The translations under genes were made by a program, and so were the position numbers. A stretch of DNA of 64,000 nt from JAZKID01 sp963714065 (GTDB taxonomy: Bacteria; Pseudomonadota; Alphaproteobacteria; Rhizobiales; UBA4765), in the NCBI GenBank assembly GCA_963714065.1, contig OY970226.1, forward strand, positions 1,488,001-1,552,000, given 5' to 3'. Below the pieces are notes generated by a model. That model had not been told where the DNA came from and did not search any database. It worked only from the letters and a program-made list of their open reading frames with translations. Positions 30,921 to 39,897 of the stretch are shown here, piece by piece; within the stretch, counting starts at the first letter, position 1, and the number at the start of each line of letters is the position of its first letter.

Positions 30921-31979
30921 ATGAGCATGCTCCCCGTTTTCGACGGCCATAATGACGTTCTCCTTTATCTCGCGGAGAAGAAAGATGAAGACGGTGGCGT
31001 TCGCCGTTTCCTCGATGGCGACATGGGCGCGCATATCGATCTGAAGAAAGCGCGGTCCGGCGGTTTTGCCGGCGGCTTGTTTGCGGTTTTCGTGCCGACA
31101 TCCAGCATTGAAGACGACGATCACAAAATGCAGGGGCAGCGCTACGACCTGCCGCTCGCCAAACCGCTCGACATCGCCCCGGCGCAGAAAGCAACGGCTG
31201 CCATGATGGCGCTGCTGGATCATATTGTGCAGGCATCCGATGGCGCCGTGCGCAAGTGCCGCAGTGTTGCAGATATCCGCACCTGCATGAAAGCCGGCGC
31301 TATGGCAGCCGTGCTGCATTTCGAGGGTGTCGAGCAGATCGATGCCGGTCTGACTATGCTTGAAACCTATCACAGCGCGGGGTTGCGCTCGCTTGGTCCT
31401 GTCTGGAGCCGGCCGAATATTTTCGGGCACGGTGTGCGCTTTCGCTATCCCAGTTCGCCCGATACCGATCCCGGCCTGACGGAGGCGGGAAAGGCGCTGG
31501 TGAAAGCCTGTAACGAATTGAGAATTGCCATCGACCTTTCGCATCTCACCGAAAAAGGTTTCTGGGATGTCGCGAATTCAAGCAGCGCGCCGCTGATCGC
31601 CAGCCATTCGAACGCGCATGCCTTATGCAAGAATTCGCGCAATCTGACGGATAAACAGTTGGCGGCGATCAAGGACAGCGGCGGGCTTGTCGGCATCAAT
31701 TTCGTCACCTGTTTCCTGCGCGAAGACGGGCAGATGACAGATGCTTCTCTCGATGACATCGTCCGCCATGCCGATTATCTCATTGAGCGCTTGGGCGAAG
31801 GGGGCGTCGGGCTTGGTTCTGATTATGGAAGCGTGAAGGTGCCGCAGGAAATCGGCGATATTTCCAAATTACAAAAACTCGTGCAGGCGTTTCGCAGCCA
31901 TGGCTATAACGATGCGCTTTTGCGGAAAATCTGCAGCGAAAACTGGCTTAACGTGCTTGAGCGCATTTGGGGAGAATAA
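30921..31979 (+). CDS. Membrane dipeptidase (M19, renal dipeptidase family)
   Basis: Zinc-dependent dipeptidase of 352 residues. Metal-ligand motifs in order: DGHND near the start, the glutamate in LHFEGVEQID, the histidine in DLSHLTEKGFWDV, ASHSNAH and GLGSDYGS. These match the M19 binuclear zinc site. No signal peptide is seen, so it is probably cytoplasmic, as in many bacteria, acting on dipeptides including D-amino-acid forms. Several ATG/GTG codons cluster at 30915-30927; 30921 is a compromise. Directly downstream of the flavin-binding protein gene. Confidence 0.9.
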   Translation: MSMLPVFDGHNDVLLYLAEKKDEDGGVRRFLDGDMGAHIDLKKARSGGFAGGLFAVFVPTSSIEDDDHKMQGQRYDLPLAKPLDIAPAQKATAAMMALLDHIVQASDGAVRKCRSVADIRTCMKAGAMAAVLHFEGVEQIDAGLTMLETYHSAGLRSLGPVWSRPNIFGHGVRFRYPSSPDTDPGLTEAGKALVKACNELRIAIDLSHLTEKGFWDVANSSSAPLIASHSNAHALCKNSRNLTDKQLAAIKDSGGLVGINFVTCFLREDGQMTDASLDDIVRHADYLIERLGEGGVGLGSDYGSVKVPQEIGDISKLQKLVQAFRSHGYNDALLRKICSENWLNVLERIWGE

Positions 31980-32013
31980 GAGCATAAAAAGCCTGCCCAG
32001 CACCGTGAGGATG

Positions 32014-32211
32014 TTAGGTAGTCTTTTCGTTTAGCTCCGCCAAAGCGCGCCTTATCCATGCGTGCGCTTCGGCTTCGATGGCAAAATGATGGGTTTCGGG
32101 AACGCTTTCGTCCGCGCGCGAATCGACGCGCACGTCAAAGCCACCGCTCTCCGACGGGCTGAGCTTGAAAATAGGTTTGCCCTTGCCTTTGTATTTTTTC
32201 ACGATCGGCAT
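32014..32211 (-). CDS. Small unknown protein (65 aa)
   Basis: Begins MPIVKKYKGKGKPIFKLS and ends ALAELNEKTT. Basic N-terminus, then an acidic and helical C-terminus (HHFAIEAEAHAWIRRALAEL). It starts immediately after the stop of the upstream small gene (TGAATG), so the pair is translationally coupled. Family not recognised. Confidence 0.5.
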   Translation of the reverse strand: MPIVKKYKGKGKPIFKLSPSESGGFDVRVDSRADESVPETHHFAIEAEAHAWIRRALAELNEKTT

Positions 32212-32400
32212 TCAAGCATCGAAACGGGCGAGTTGCACGAAAGCCGCTTGCGCCTGGGCTTCATGTTTTGCGATTGCAATAGGTATCGCGTCGTTGCCTC
32301 GCTCAGCCAGAATGTAGACACTGCCTGCCCGCAACTGCGTGGCCTTCAGCGTCGCGCGGTCGAAAATGCCCTGCCAGTCTGACTTTGTAAGAGACGTCAT
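32212..32400 (-). CDS. Small unknown protein (62 aa)
   Basis: Starts MTSLTKSDWQGIFDRATLKA at an ATG preceded by AAGGAG, the best ribosome-binding site for this frame; a 33-residue upstream extension lacks one. Soluble, ends ARFDA. First gene of a two-gene unit with 32014. A toxin-antitoxin role is possible from the layout alone, but no known family is visible. Confidence 0.5.
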   Translation of the reverse strand: MTSLTKSDWQGIFDRATLKATQLRAGSVYILAERGNDAIPIAIAKHEAQAQAAFVQLARFDA

Positions 32401-32564
32401 GCGTTTCTCCTTATGGCGAAGGCCAACAGGGTCGCTAAACGAGCTGGTCTTTTGGGGAAATGATGCGCAAATCATATACGCTATTTGTCGAAAAGTCAAT
32501 TTTATTAGGTGCGCGAAGATTCACGAAGCGATTCAAAGTCGTTTTCTGCTTCCTTAATGAAATC

Positions 32565-32600
32565 AAAATAAAAAGCCCGGACTTTCATCCGGGCTTTAAG
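32565..32600 (-). terminator. Terminator of the cold-shock gene
   Basis: Read on the minus strand: AAAGCCCGGATGAAAGTCCGGGC followed by TTTTTATTTT, about 65 bases after the csp stop codon. It is symmetrical enough to work in both directions. Confidence 0.85.
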
Positions 32601-32665
32601 CGAACTGGTTCCGGTAAATGCGGAAATCAGAATTCATACCGCGCGATAAGTGCGCAGTATTTTAT

Positions 32666-32887
32666 TTAGGCTGCTTGCAGATTGTCGGCCGAGGCTTTGC
32701 CGCTGCGCGGGTCCTTGACGATATCGAACGAGATGACCTGCCCTTCGTGCAGTCCGCCCAGTCCTGAGCGATCAACCGCGCTGATGTGTACGAACACATC
32801 CTGCTTGCCATCTTCTGGCTGGATAAAGCCAAAGCCCTTGGTGGCGTTAAACCACTTCACGGTGCCTTTTTGTTTGCCTTCTGACAT
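32666..32887 (-). CDS. Cold-shock domain protein
   Basis: A 73-residue CspA-family single-stranded nucleic acid binding protein. KWFNATKGFGFIQPEDG contains RNP1 (KGFGFI) and DVFVHISAV contains RNP2 (VFVHI). The length is normal. AAAGGA precedes the ATG. The 220 bases upstream are free of genes and could encode a long regulated 5' leader, as often for csp genes. Confidence 0.95.
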   Translation of the reverse strand: MSEGKQKGTVKWFNATKGFGFIQPEDGKQDVFVHISAVDRSGLGGLHEGQVISFDIVKDPRSGKASADNLQAA

Positions 32888-33252
32888 TTGTAGTCCTTTT
32901 TCAAAGTTTCAGATACCGAAAACGCACAATTACGCTTCGGTGTCGGGTCGATTTTTGGAGAAGAGAGAAGATCTGAAGCGCTTTGAAGCGGGTCGTGATG
33001 CTAAAATCTTGTTAGCCGAAAATTCGATCGACCGTTCTATAGCACGGAAACCGGATAAAGCAAAGGTAAATTAGGTCGCCTTTTTACGGCCTTCAGCCGC
33101 TTGCTTTAATGTTTCGAGATCAAGTTTCACCTATATTTTGCATGGTTTTTAAAGTCATGCATTTACGCGGAATTTATATGCCCGCGCCAAAATTGCCGGT
33201 GCAATTTAATCGCCTGAAGCGCTGGTGTGCTCTTCATCTTAAGGAGCGTGCC
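32888..33252. other. Intergenic region between divergent csp and PRC-barrel genes
   Basis: 365 bases with no convincing gene. It contains the imperfect palindrome ACCGAAA...TTCGGT (32912-32942), close to the csp start on the minus strand, and an AAGGAG ribosome-binding site at 33241. An in-frame ORF extension to 33109 has no support. Confidence 0.5.
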
Positions 33253-33741
33253 ATGAACAGATTGCTTGCGACGGTCTGCCTCGTTCTTATTCTTGCAATC
33301 GCACCTTCGGCGCAGGCGCAGATGGTGGGTTCGGATAATGTTTATTACGAAGCAAGGCCGGGCGATCTGTGGGCTTCGAAGCTGATCGGCGCGGAGGTTT
33401 ATAATGCTAAAAACGAAAATATCGGCAAGGTTACGGATCTCGTGCTCGATGGAAACCATAAGGTTCAGGCCGTCGTGCTCGATGTCGGTAACTTTCTCGG
33501 CATAGGCAAACATTATATCGCCGTGAAGCCGGAACAGCTTGGGACTGTCAGCAGCGGCGGCAGGTTCAATCTTAATGCCGATCGCGTCAGCCTGACCAGC
33601 GCGCCGGAATTCGACATAACGCCGACAACGGGCAGCATCAATGCGCGGGATGAGAAAAACGATATTCCGAACACCAACAAGCTGAAGCAGAATGCAGCGC
33701 CGTCTCCCGGCACGACACCGCCGGCCACGCCCGATCAATAA
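33253..33741 (+). CDS. Secreted PRC-barrel domain protein
   Basis: A 162-residue protein with a signal peptide (MNRLLATVCLVLILAIAPSA, cleavage near AQAQ). The PRC-barrel lies at about residues 40-110 (ASKLIGAEVYNAKNENIGKV, then TDLVLDGNHKVQAVVLDVGN), and the tail is Pro/Thr-rich. AAGGAG at 33241 fixes ATG 33253. PRC-barrel proteins of this type are common in the alphaproteobacterial periplasm; the function is unknown, with envelope or stress roles suggested for relatives. Confidence 0.85.
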   Translation: MNRLLATVCLVLILAIAPSAQAQMVGSDNVYYEARPGDLWASKLIGAEVYNAKNENIGKVTDLVLDGNHKVQAVVLDVGNFLGIGKHYIAVKPEQLGTVSSGGRFNLNADRVSLTSAPEFDITPTTGSINARDEKNDIPNTNKLKQNAAPSPGTTPPATPDQ

Positions 33742-33766
33742 AAATGCTGCGCATTATGTGTCGGCT

Positions 33767-34045
33767 TCAATAGCATCCCCGGCGCGTATTCCAGGTTCGA
33801 TATCCATCATATGGATAACGATAGCCATAACCCGCATAATAGGGATAGCTGTAGGGGTAATTGGCATAATAACCCCTGTAATAAGGATAGCCCAAGCCAA
33901 AGCCGAGGCCAAGAAATGTGCCAAACGGCGCAACATCGCTTCTGTAGTAATGATGGTAATATCTTGGGTAATAATATCTTGCATTCGCGGGTATGGCCGC
34001 GCCCAAAAAGAGCGTTGCGGCAAGCAGAGGGATGAGCTTTTTCAT
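33767..34045 (-). CDS. Secreted Tyr-rich protein, unknown (92 aa)
   Basis: Signal peptide MKKLIPLLAATLFLGAAIPA with cleavage near NARYYY. The mature protein is dominated by tyrosine, proline and glycine (RYYYPRYYHHYYRSD, later YPYSYPYYAGYGYRYPYDGY). AAGGAG precedes the ATG. Same general plan as the protein at 29630, although the aromatic composition differs. Periplasmic or surface-exposed; role unknown. Confidence 0.7.
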   Translation of the reverse strand: MKKLIPLLAATLFLGAAIPANARYYYPRYYHHYYRSDVAPFGTFLGLGFGLGYPYYRGYYANYPYSYPYYAGYGYRYPYDGYRTWNTRRGCY

Positions 34046-34258
34046 GGTGATCTCCTTGGATAAGGCGAATCGGAGCTGCTTGCGGCGTGGGTTTCAATTG
34101 TAAAAACGCGCGGAGAAATAAAAATCGGATAAACGCCATATTGCGCCAAAGCCGCGAGAAAAGGCCGATAAACGGCGTGTTTAAGCGCGATTAAACTGGA
34201 CCGTCGCCAGCCATATATGATAGCGACATCGCTCCTTTAGTTTTTCGAAAGCTTGATC

Positions 34259-35461
34259 ATGACTTCCGGCTATGCGCGCAATGCGATCATTCTTGGCCTT
34301 CTGGCGGCCATCGGGCCTTTCGCCATCGACATGTATTTACCTGCCCTGCCGGCAATCGCCGCCGACCTGCATACGAGTACGATTCTGACGCAAATGACAT
34401 TGATGGCCTATTTTGCCGGTTTCGGTCTTTCGCAAATTGTCTATGGGCCCGCATCCGATATGAGCGGGCGCAAGCCGCCGCTTTATTTCGGGTTGTCGCT
34501 TTTCATAATGGGCTCGATTGGGTGCGCTTTTTCGCCCGGCATCGCGAGCCTGATCCTGTGCCGGTTTATCCAGGGTGTCGGCGGTGCGGCCGTGATGGTT
34601 GTGCCACGCGCGGTAATCCGCGATCTTCATACCGGAATCGAGGCGACCAGGCTGATGTCGTTCGTGATGCTTGTTCTCAGCGTCTCGCCCATTCTGGCGC
34701 CTCTTGCCGGCAGCGCACTGATCGTGCCTTTCGGCTGGCGGGCGGTTTTTGTCGCAGTGACAATTATAGCATTGCTCGGCTTTCTGCTGGTGGCGCTGGC
34801 CTTGCCGGAAACGCTGCCGCCGTCGCGGCGTATCAGGAGCGAATTTCGGGCCGTGCTCGCAGGTTACGGCCGCCTTTTATGCGACAAGCGGTTTTTAGGC
34901 CTGACCTTTATCGGCGGTTTGGGCATGTCGAGCTTTTTTGCATTTCTTGCCAGTTCGTCCTTTATTTATATCGGTCATTTCGGCCTTACGCCGACACAAT
35001 ACAGCCTGGCATTTTCCGTGAATGCCGTCGGTTTTATCGGCGCCTCGCAGTTCAGCGCGACCCTGGGCGAGAAATTTGGCATGGAGCGCGTGATCGGCGT
35101 TGCGGTCTGCCTATACGCGGTGCTGGCCGTAATCCTGTTCACCACGGCATTCCTGGGCGTGGACAATCTTGCGACATTAATGGTCATGCTGTTTTGCAGT
35201 TTTGCCTGCCTTGGCCTCGTCGTGCCGGCCGCGATGGTGCTGGCGCTCGACGATCATGGGCCGATTGCCGGCATGGCGTCCGCGCTCGGCGGCACCTTGC
35301 AGCTTATCACCGGCGCGATCATGATCGTTATTGCCAGCCTGCTTTTCGACGGTACCTCGTTGCCGATGGTGACGATCATCGCCTTATGCGCGTCCGGCGC
35401 CTTCATTCTCTCGAGAATAACGCTGCGCAAACCCAGCCTGATAAGCGTGCCCGTGAAGTAA
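34259..35461 (+). CDS. Bcr/CflA family multidrug efflux transporter (MFS)
   Basis: A 400-residue major facilitator with about 12 membrane helices. The family signature FAIDMYLPALPAIAADL is at residues 22-38, and motif A appears as GPASDMSGRKPPL between helices 2 and 3. Proton-driven export of drugs, as in Bcr (bicyclomycin) and CflA (chloramphenicol-like compounds), is known for the family; the substrate here is unknown. ATG 34259 is preferred over TTG 34253. It converges on the sugar ABC operon with only three bases between the stop codons. Confidence 0.9.
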   Translation: MTSGYARNAIILGLLAAIGPFAIDMYLPALPAIAADLHTSTILTQMTLMAYFAGFGLSQIVYGPASDMSGRKPPLYFGLSLFIMGSIGCAFSPGIASLILCRFIQGVGGAAVMVVPRAVIRDLHTGIEATRLMSFVMLVLSVSPILAPLAGSALIVPFGWRAVFVAVTIIALLGFLLVALALPETLPPSRRIRSEFRAVLAGYGRLLCDKRFLGLTFIGGLGMSSFFAFLASSSFIYIGHFGLTPTQYSLAFSVNAVGFIGASQFSATLGEKFGMERVIGVAVCLYAVLAVILFTTAFLGVDNLATLMVMLFCSFACLGLVVPAAMVLALDDHGPIAGMASALGGTLQLITGAIMIVIASLLFDGTSLPMVTIIALCASGAFILSRITLRKPSLISVPVK

Positions 35462-35464
35462 ATG

Positions 35465-36550
35465 CTAGCAGGCTGCGACGGAAAGCCCGTCGGCATTGAA
35501 AATGTGAACGTGCTGTTCAATCGCCGAGACAGTCACCTGATCCCCCAGTTTCGGCGTTGCCGCGCCTTGAACCAGCACGCTGACGACTTCGCCGCTCGTC
35601 AATTTCAAATGGGCGAAACCCATTTCGCCCAGCCTTTCGACAAGGTCGACACGTCCTTCAAGGCGCACCGGGCCGGCGTCGCCAAGCATGAGGTGCTCGG
35701 GGCGAATGCCGATGGTTGCATTTTCACCTAAGCCGATTTTTCCGGTGGCGGGAAGCGTCAATATATGATCGGAGCGTGTCTTGAATTCTAGCCTGCCGTT
35801 TAAAGCTGCGCCTGCCGTGACAGAAATGAAATTCATGGCCGGCGAACCTATAAAGCTTGCGACGAAAATATTGCATGGATGGTAATAGAGATCGAGCGGT
35901 TTTCCGGTCTGTTCGATGCGGCCTTCGTTCATGACGACGATCCTGTTGGCCAGCGTCATGGCTTCGACCTGATCATGCGTGACGTAGATGATCGTCGCTT
36001 TCAGTTGCCGGTGCAGTTTCGCAATCTCGATGCGGGTTGCAATGCGAAGCGCGGCATCGAGGTTCGATAGCGGTTCGTCGAACAGAAAAACGTCGGGCTC
36101 GCGCACGATGGCGCGGCCGATGGCGACACGCTGGCGTTGTCCGCCGGAAAGATCGCGCGGTTTCCGGTGCAGAAGTTTTTCAAGCCGCAGCATTCGGGCA
36201 ACTTCCTGCACGCGGCGGCCGATCTCTGCTTTCGGTACGCCTGCGAATTTCAGGCCGAAAGCCATATTGCCGTAGACATCCATATGTGGATAGAGCGCAT
36301 AAGACTGGAAAACCATGGCAATCCCGCGTTTTGCCGGCGGCAGGTCGTCGACGCGGCGATCCTTGATGCGGATTTCGCCGCGCGAAATCGGCTCGAGCCC
36401 GGCAATGGTGCGCAGCAGGGTCGATTTGCCGCAACCCGACGGGCCGACAAGCACGATGAACTCGCCATTGCCAACGGCAAGATCGATGTCTTTAAGAATT
36501 TCGGCGGTCCCGTAGGATTTTTGCAAATTTACAATTTTGACGTCGGCCAT
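35465..36550 (-). CDS. Sugar ABC transporter ATP-binding protein (MalK/UgpC type)
   Basis: A 361-residue ATPase: Walker A GPSGCGKST near 38-46, signature LSGGQRQRVAIGRAIVREPD, Walker B VFLFDEPLSNLDA, and a C-terminal TOBE/regulatory domain (about 235-361, GIRPEHLMLGDAG). The tail is typical of carbohydrate importers, where it can receive regulatory signals. Last gene of the four-gene importer operon, nine bases after the second permease gene. Confidence 0.95.
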   Translation of the reverse strand: MADVKIVNLQKSYGTAEILKDIDLAVGNGEFIVLVGPSGCGKSTLLRTIAGLEPISRGEIRIKDRRVDDLPPAKRGIAMVFQSYALYPHMDVYGNMAFGLKFAGVPKAEIGRRVQEVARMLRLEKLLHRKPRDLSGGQRQRVAIGRAIVREPDVFLFDEPLSNLDAALRIATRIEIAKLHRQLKATIIYVTHDQVEAMTLANRIVVMNEGRIEQTGKPLDLYYHPCNIFVASFIGSPAMNFISVTAGAALNGRLEFKTRSDHILTLPATGKIGLGENATIGIRPEHLMLGDAGPVRLEGRVDLVERLGEMGFAHLKLTSGEVVSVLVQGAATPKLGDQVTVSAIEQHVHIFNADGLSVAAC

Positions 36551-36559
36551 AAGCGTTCC

Positions 36560-37387
36560 TTATTTTACCGCGCCCGCGGTCAGGCCGCGGATAAGCTGGC
36601 GCGAAAAGATCAGATAAAGCAGAAGTGCGGGCAGGATGGCGACCGAAAGTGCCGCGAGAACGGCGTTCCAGTCCGTCACATATTGCCCGATGAATTGCTG
36701 AATGCCGAGCGTAATGGTCTGCGTACCATTGCCCGGCGCCAGAAGCAGCGGGAACCACAAATCGTTCCAGATCGGAATCATCGAAAAGACGGCAACGCTT
36801 GCGATGGCCGGGCGGAGAAGGGGCAGGACGATATAAAAGAAAATCTGATATTCGTTCAAACCGTCGCAGCGGGCAGCCTCGCGCAGATCTTTCGGCAATT
36901 GCGCGATGAATTCGGCGAGAATAAAGATCGCCAGCGGCAGGCTTTGCGCCGTGTAAACGAGAATAAGGGCTGTCCGCGTGTTGACGAGATCGAGATCGGC
37001 GACGAATTTGAGGATAGCAACGCTACCGAGCCTGATCGGGATCATGATACCGATCGAGAGGTAGAATTGCATCAGGCTGTTGCCGCGAAACTTATATTCC
37101 GAGAACGCCCAGGCGGCCATGGCCCCGAACAGAAGCACGAGAAACAATGTAATCAGCGTCACGCTGACGGAATTGAAGAAATAGAGCGGAACCTGGCTGT
37201 CGGAAAAAATTTTGCGGTAGCCGATCAGGGAGAAGCTCTCGAAGGACGGCAGCGACAGCGGATTTGCGAAAATATCCTTCCGCGCCTTGAACGAATTCAT
37301 CAGCACGAGAAGAATTGGAAAAAGGGCGAGAACCGTATAGCTTCCGAGAATAAGATGAACGCTTAATGTGCTCGATAAACGACGCAT
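36560..37387 (-). CDS. Carbohydrate ABC transporter permease (MalG type)
   Basis: A 275-residue inner-membrane permease with about six helices. The EAA loop appears as EAARCDGLNEYQIFFYIVLPLLRP, cut here only by wording, near residues 165-190; it docks the ATPase. N-terminal LILGSYTVLALFPILLVLMN and PLSLPSFESFSLIGYRKIF are typical of the MalG/UgpE partner. Between the MalF-type gene (nine bases upstream) and the ATPase gene. Confidence 0.92.
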   Translation of the reverse strand: MRRLSSTLSVHLILGSYTVLALFPILLVLMNSFKARKDIFANPLSLPSFESFSLIGYRKIFSDSQVPLYFFNSVSVTLITLFLVLLFGAMAAWAFSEYKFRGNSLMQFYLSIGIMIPIRLGSVAILKFVADLDLVNTRTALILVYTAQSLPLAIFILAEFIAQLPKDLREAARCDGLNEYQIFFYIVLPLLRPAIASVAVFSMIPIWNDLWFPLLLAPGNGTQTITLGIQQFIGQYVTDWNAVLAALSVAILPALLLYLIFSRQLIRGLTAGAVK

Positions 37388-37396
37388 GTGAACTCT

Positions 37397-38359
37397 CTAG
37401 AAACTGTATCGCTGCAGGCGCCGTTGCACCATGAACAGGTAGACCATAACGCCGCAGAGAATGATAAGAAACATCATCGTCGCAACCGCAGCACCCATGG
37501 CCGGGTCGCCGAGCTGGAGCTGGTTGCCGAAAAATGTTCGGTAAAAGAAAGTGCCGAGAATATCGGTCGAGAAATTGGGGCCGGCAAGCGCGCCTTTCAC
37601 GGAGTAGATTAAATCGAAAGCGTTGAAGTTGTTGATGAAGGTCAGGATCGAAACAAGCCCGATCGTCGGCAAAATCAGCGGCAGCTTGATATGGAAAAAA
37701 ATCTGAATCTGGTTCAGGCCGTCTGCCGTGGCGGCATCCGTCAATTCGGAGGGAATGGCGAGCAGGGCGGCATAAATGAGGATCATGGGAATGCCGACGA
37801 ATTGCCAGACCGATATCAGCGATAGCGTAATTAGCGCACTATGCTCCTGCCCCAGCCACGGTGCGAACCAGGATTGCAGCCCGACCGCGGACAGGAAGCC
37901 TTCGGCCACGCCCCAGATCGGGGACAGAATAAGCTGCCAGACGAAACCGATAATGACGACGGACAACATGGTCGGCATGAAGATCAGCGTGCGGTAGGCC
38001 GAGCGGCCCGTCAGCACCGGCAGGCTGAGAAGGGCTGCAAGCAGGATGCCGATCGGATTTTGCACGAGCATATGAATCAGGAAGAAAACGATATTGTTCC
38101 TGAACGCGTTCCAGAAAGGTTCGCTATACAGGCTGTCGGTGAGCAGGGTGATGAAATTCGCAAGCCCGACATAAACGAGATTGCCGCCATCGTCCGGCCT
38201 GTAAAAAGAAAGCACGATGGTGGTAATCAGCGGGTAGATTGCAAACAACGTATAGATAATGACCGGCGGGCCGAGAAAAAACGCCAATAGGCGCAGCCTG
38301 GCGCCTTTGCCCATGCCTAAAATCGCACTTTCCGTTTTCGATGAATTACTCATTTGCAC
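37397..38359 (-). CDS. Sugar ABC transporter permease (MalF/UgpA type)
   Basis: A 320-residue permease with about six membrane helices. The EAA loop, ELTDAATADGLNQIQIFF followed by HIKLPLILP, lies near residues 205-235. The first helix region ends YTLFAIYPLITTIVLSFYRP, typical of the MalF-type partner. It pairs with the MalG-type protein encoded downstream. Gene order binding protein, MalF-type, MalG-type, ATPase is standard for CUT1 importers of oligosaccharides or sugar derivatives. Confidence 0.92.
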   Translation of the reverse strand: MQMSNSSKTESAILGMGKGARLRLLAFFLGPPVIIYTLFAIYPLITTIVLSFYRPDDGGNLVYVGLANFITLLTDSLYSEPFWNAFRNNIVFFLIHMLVQNPIGILLAALLSLPVLTGRSAYRTLIFMPTMLSVVIIGFVWQLILSPIWGVAEGFLSAVGLQSWFAPWLGQEHSALITLSLISVWQFVGIPMILIYAALLAIPSELTDAATADGLNQIQIFFHIKLPLILPTIGLVSILTFINNFNAFDLIYSVKGALAGPNFSTDILGTFFYRTFFGNQLQLGDPAMGAAVATMMFLIILCGVMVYLFMVQRRLQRYSF

Positions 38360-38410
38360 TCGTTTAAGAGCGACGCATATCAGATCGCAGGGCTGGTTTC
38401 TAGGATGCCG

Positions 38411-39676
38411 TCAGGAGCGTTTCTTGTGCGGCTCGTACCATTTGGCAAGGCCGTCCTCGAGTCGCTGTCCTGCGGCTTCAGGCGTCATCGTGCCGTTGAT
38501 TACCTGCGCAGAGACATTCCACAGCTCGTTTTCGAGATTGGGCGTGCCGCGCGAGAGGATCTGGTGCGAGTTGCGAATGGTCGTCTTGCATTCGTTGCGC
38601 CACGACATGAAGGTCTGGGCCACATCGTCCTTGATCTCCACTTTTGCATCCGACAGCGGAAAGAAGCCGGGCAGGGCATTGGCGAAAATGGTCGCGAATT
38701 CGTCGCTGGCCAGCCAGTCGAGGAATTTTTTGGCGTCTTCCTTGTTCTTCGAGGCGGCATTGATGCCAAAACCGATATCGGTATGGTCGGTGAAATAGCA
38801 TTGTGTCGCCCCGGTCGGCAGCGGCGGCTTGAAGGCGCCGAGCTTGAAGGAAGCCTGCGAGCGGAAGGTCGCAATATCCCATGAACCGGCAGGATAGATC
38901 GCAGCCTTGCCGAGCGAGAACAGGTTCTGGCTGTCGGAATAGCTTTGCGCCTGGAAGCCCGAGCCCATATAGGGCGCCCATTTGGCAAGCTGCTTGAAAG
39001 CGCCGATATAAGGCTCGTCGGTGAACTTTGCCTCGCCCGTAACCAGTTTCTTGCGGCCTTCCTCGCCATGCCAGTAGTTCGGGCCGATATTGTGGAAGGC
39101 GATTTGCGACGCTTCCCACTGATCGGCCGTGCCCAGTGCGAGCGGCGTATAGGTTCCGTCTTTTTTGATCGCGTCGAGAACGGCGAAAAACTCCGCTTCG
39201 GTTTTAGGCTCGGTCAGCTTCAGCTTTTCGAAAATTTCCTTGTTGTACATGAAGCCGTTGATGACCGAGGCCATGGGAACGCAGAATGTCGTTTTGCCGT
39301 CGTCCGTTTGCCATGCGGCTTTTGCAATGTTTGAAAACCTGTTCATGCCCTTGATATCGTCGACGGCGACAAGCTGGCCTTTCTTGTACATATCGAGAGA
39401 GGCATCGAACGGACGGCAGGCGAGCAGGTCGCCGGCGGTTCCGCCCTGCAGGCGGGCGTTGAGGCTGGCATTATAATCTTTCGGCGGCGTTGCCGTATAT
39501 TCGACCTTGATATCGGGATAGTGCTTGTTGAAAGCTGGAATGATCTGGTTTCTCCAGATATCGGCATCGTCGTTGCGCCAGCTTTCGATTTTTAAATTGC
39601 CGGCGAACGCTGCTTCGTGCAGCCCGGCTGCGAGAAAGAGAAAAGTTGCAATTGCCAGCCTGAATGTCGATTTCAT
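38411..39676 (-). CDS. Sugar ABC transporter substrate-binding protein
   Basis: A 421-residue periplasmic solute-binding protein (cluster 1 type). Signal peptide MKSTFRLAIATFLFLAAGLH, cleavage near AFA before GNLKIESW. The fold is supported by YTATPPKDYNASLNARLQGG, GDLLACRPFD and the late GINAASKNKEDAKKFLDWLA. ATG 39676 is chosen because GGGGAG lies at a proper distance; the GTG at 39685 would overlap it. First gene of the importer operon, preceded by two palindromes that may be operators. The sugar is not predictable from sequence. Confidence 0.92.
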   Translation of the reverse strand: MKSTFRLAIATFLFLAAGLHEAAFAGNLKIESWRNDDADIWRNQIIPAFNKHYPDIKVEYTATPPKDYNASLNARLQGGTAGDLLACRPFDASLDMYKKGQLVAVDDIKGMNRFSNIAKAAWQTDDGKTTFCVPMASVINGFMYNKEIFEKLKLTEPKTEAEFFAVLDAIKKDGTYTPLALGTADQWEASQIAFHNIGPNYWHGEEGRKKLVTGEAKFTDEPYIGAFKQLAKWAPYMGSGFQAQSYSDSQNLFSLGKAAIYPAGSWDIATFRSQASFKLGAFKPPLPTGATQCYFTDHTDIGFGINAASKNKEDAKKFLDWLASDEFATIFANALPGFFPLSDAKVEIKDDVAQTFMSWRNECKTTIRNSHQILSRGTPNLENELWNVSAQVINGTMTPEAAGQRLEDGLAKWYEPHKKRS

Positions 39677-39695
39677 AAAACGCACTCCCCTATGT

Positions 39696-39727
39696 GGTAC
39701 ATGTACCTAGCATACATATAATGTATG
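39696..39727 (-). promoter_or_regulatory. Candidate operator palindromes upstream of the sugar importer operon
   Basis: GGTACATGTACC (39696-39707) is a perfect 12-bp palindrome. CATACAT-ATA-ATGTATG (39711-39727) is a perfect 7-bp inverted repeat. Both lie 20-51 bases before the first gene, overlapping where promoter and transcription start would be. They resemble binding sites of a dimeric repressor or activator; no regulator gene is adjacent. Confidence 0.55.
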
Positions 39728-39897
39728 GCCGCAGGCGAAAGTAAAAAATTATCCTTGTCTTTCTTAAAGATAAGCTATTGAAATTACAGTATTATTTTTC
39801 ATCGAATTTGAAAGGGCTTTTTGCCAAAGGGCCTATAGCCGCATTCTTAGGCGCTCCTATGCGGGAAGAAAGGGTTGCGTATTCTCGCATATGAAAC

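Noticed and set aside
36137..37366. 409-codon plus-strand ORF opposite the ABC transporter genes
   Set aside because: It overlaps two well-supported transporter genes on the other strand and shows no family features.
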